From Burkholderiales bacterium (lineage in GTDB: Bacteria; Pseudomonadota; Gammaproteobacteria; Burkholderiales; Burkholderiaceae): a stretch of DNA of 7,409 nt. The notes beneath the pieces are model-generated. The model saw nothing but the letters and a program-made list of their open reading frames with translations. It ran no database searches and was not told the origin of the DNA. The position numbers and the translations under genes were made by a program. Position 1 is the first letter of the stretch. Each line of letters begins with the position of its first letter. The stretch is taken from contig CAHJWV010000623.1 of assembly GCA_903643055.1 (NCBI GenBank), forward strand, positions 1-7,409. The letters run 5' to 3'. Below, one piece after another: positions 6,881-7,409 of the stretch.

Positions 6881-7409
6881 GCCGGTGATCCGGGCCCAGG
6901 GCCTGCACAAGCGTTTCGAAGAGGGCGGGCTGGACGTGGCCGTGCTGCAAGGCGTCGACCTCCAGGTCGAGCGTGGCGAGACCTTGGCGATTGTCGGCGC
7001 TTCGGGCTCCGGCAAGAGCACGCTGCTGCATCTGCTGGGCGGGCTGGAAGCGCCTTCGCAAGGCGTGGTGCAGTTGGCCGGGCGCGATTTCTCGCAGATG
7101 AGCGCGTCGGCTCAGGGCGAGTGGCGCAACCAGCACCTCGGCTTCGTCTACCAGTTCCATCACCTGCTGCCGGAATTCACCGCGCTCGACAACGTTGCGA
7201 TGCCGCTTCGCATCCGCCGCGTGCCTTCTGCGCAGGCGCGCGAGCAGGCGCGTGCGGTGCTGGCGCAAGTGGGCCTGGCGGCGCGGGTCGATCACCGGCC
7301 GTCGCAGCTGTCGGGCGGCGAGCGCCAGCGGGTCGCGATTGCTCGTGCCCTGGCCGGCCGGCCTGCCTGCGTGCTGGCCGATGAGCCGACCGGCAACCTC
7401 GATCGGCGC
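6873..7409 (+). CDS. lolD: Lipoprotein-releasing ABC transporter ATP-binding protein; C-terminus cut by window edge
   Basis: The first 179 residues are present in an open frame to the right edge. The family is about 230 residues long, so roughly 50 are missing. LolD is the cytoplasmic ATPase that powers LolC/E-mediated lipoprotein release. The nucleotide-binding motifs are intact: Walker [10 protein letters not shown] (42-50), Q-loop Q94 within [16 protein letters not shown], signature LSGGERQRV (146-154), and Walker [13 protein letters not shown] (166-177) with catalytic E171. The [14 protein letters not shown] segment after the Q-loop is characteristic of LolD rather than the related MacB or FtsE ATPases, and the adjacent lolC agrees. 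The ATG at 6873 lies inside the end of lolC. No clear Shine-Dalgarno sequence of its own is seen beyond GCGGAGG (6857-6863), which lies 9 bases upstream and is a good ribosome site. Confidence 0.95.
   Translation, partial: MSEPVIRAQGLHKRFEEGGLDVAVLQGVDLQVERGETLAIVGASGSGKSTLLHLLGGLEAPSQGVVQLAGRDFSQMSASAQGEWRNQHLGFVYQFHHLLPEFTALDNVAMPLRIRRVPSAQAREQARAVLAQVGLAARVDHRPSQLSGGERQRVAIARALAGRPACVLADEPTGNLDRR

Noticed and set aside
5591..7021. Long minus-strand open frame (476 codons) opposite lolC and early lolD
   Set aside because: Same GC artefact: low-complexity His/Arg/Ala/Asp composition, no domain, and it is fully opposed to two well-supported coding genes.
1..7409. Transposons, integrases, attachment sites, tRNA or rRNA genes, toxin-antitoxin or defence genes
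   Set aside because: I saw no such coding motif, terminal inverted repeat or tRNA cloverleaf. All gaps are under 300 bases and composition is even throughout, so there is no sign of a mobile or accessory island.

Overview
The window looks like chromosomal DNA from a high-GC betaproteobacterium, most likely order Burkholderiales. This is inferred from strong G/C preference at third codon positions, the flavour of the proteins, and the xseB-ispA-dxs gene order followed by a FolE2-type GTP cyclohydrolase. No 16S rRNA or other firm taxonomic marker is present, so the family and genus are not settled.

Layout. Positions 1-1112 (minus strand) hold the first 370 codons of a Rieske-type ring-hydroxylating oxygenase large subunit, cut by the left window edge. 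Positions 1113-1366 are a divergent promoter region with a TACAAT -10 candidate on each strand. Positions 1367-4423 (plus strand) are a compact isoprenoid cluster: xseB (exonuclease VII small subunit), ispA (farnesyl diphosphate synthase, overlapping xseB by 4 bases) and dxs (deoxyxylulose-5-phosphate synthase, starting about 20 bases after ispA). After a 132-base gap with an imperfect hairpin comes folE2 (4556-5353), the alternative GTP cyclohydrolase that opens folate-type pterin synthesis. The 270-base gap 5354-5623 has no credible gene but contains three adjacent sets of short tandem duplications (periods 15, 15 and 14). It is followed by lolC (5624-6880) and lolD (6873-7409, cut by the right edge), the permease and ATPase of the lipoprotein-releasing transporter of the inner membrane.

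How the genes work together. Dxs makes DXP, the first committed MEP-pathway intermediate, and IspA condenses the resulting C5 units to farnesyl diphosphate for quinones and undecaprenyl phosphate. XseB shares their transcript but works in DNA metabolism, a long-known operon arrangement in proteobacteria. FolE2 may be a distal member of that operon or have its own promoter. LolC and LolD are a separate, translationally coupled unit for lipoprotein sorting. The Rieske oxygenase is divergently transcribed, and no electron-transfer partner lies in the window.

Overall this is a housekeeping region with recognisable, apparently intact genes. I found no convincing undescribed system. The most unusual sequence is the cluster of tandem duplications before lolC.
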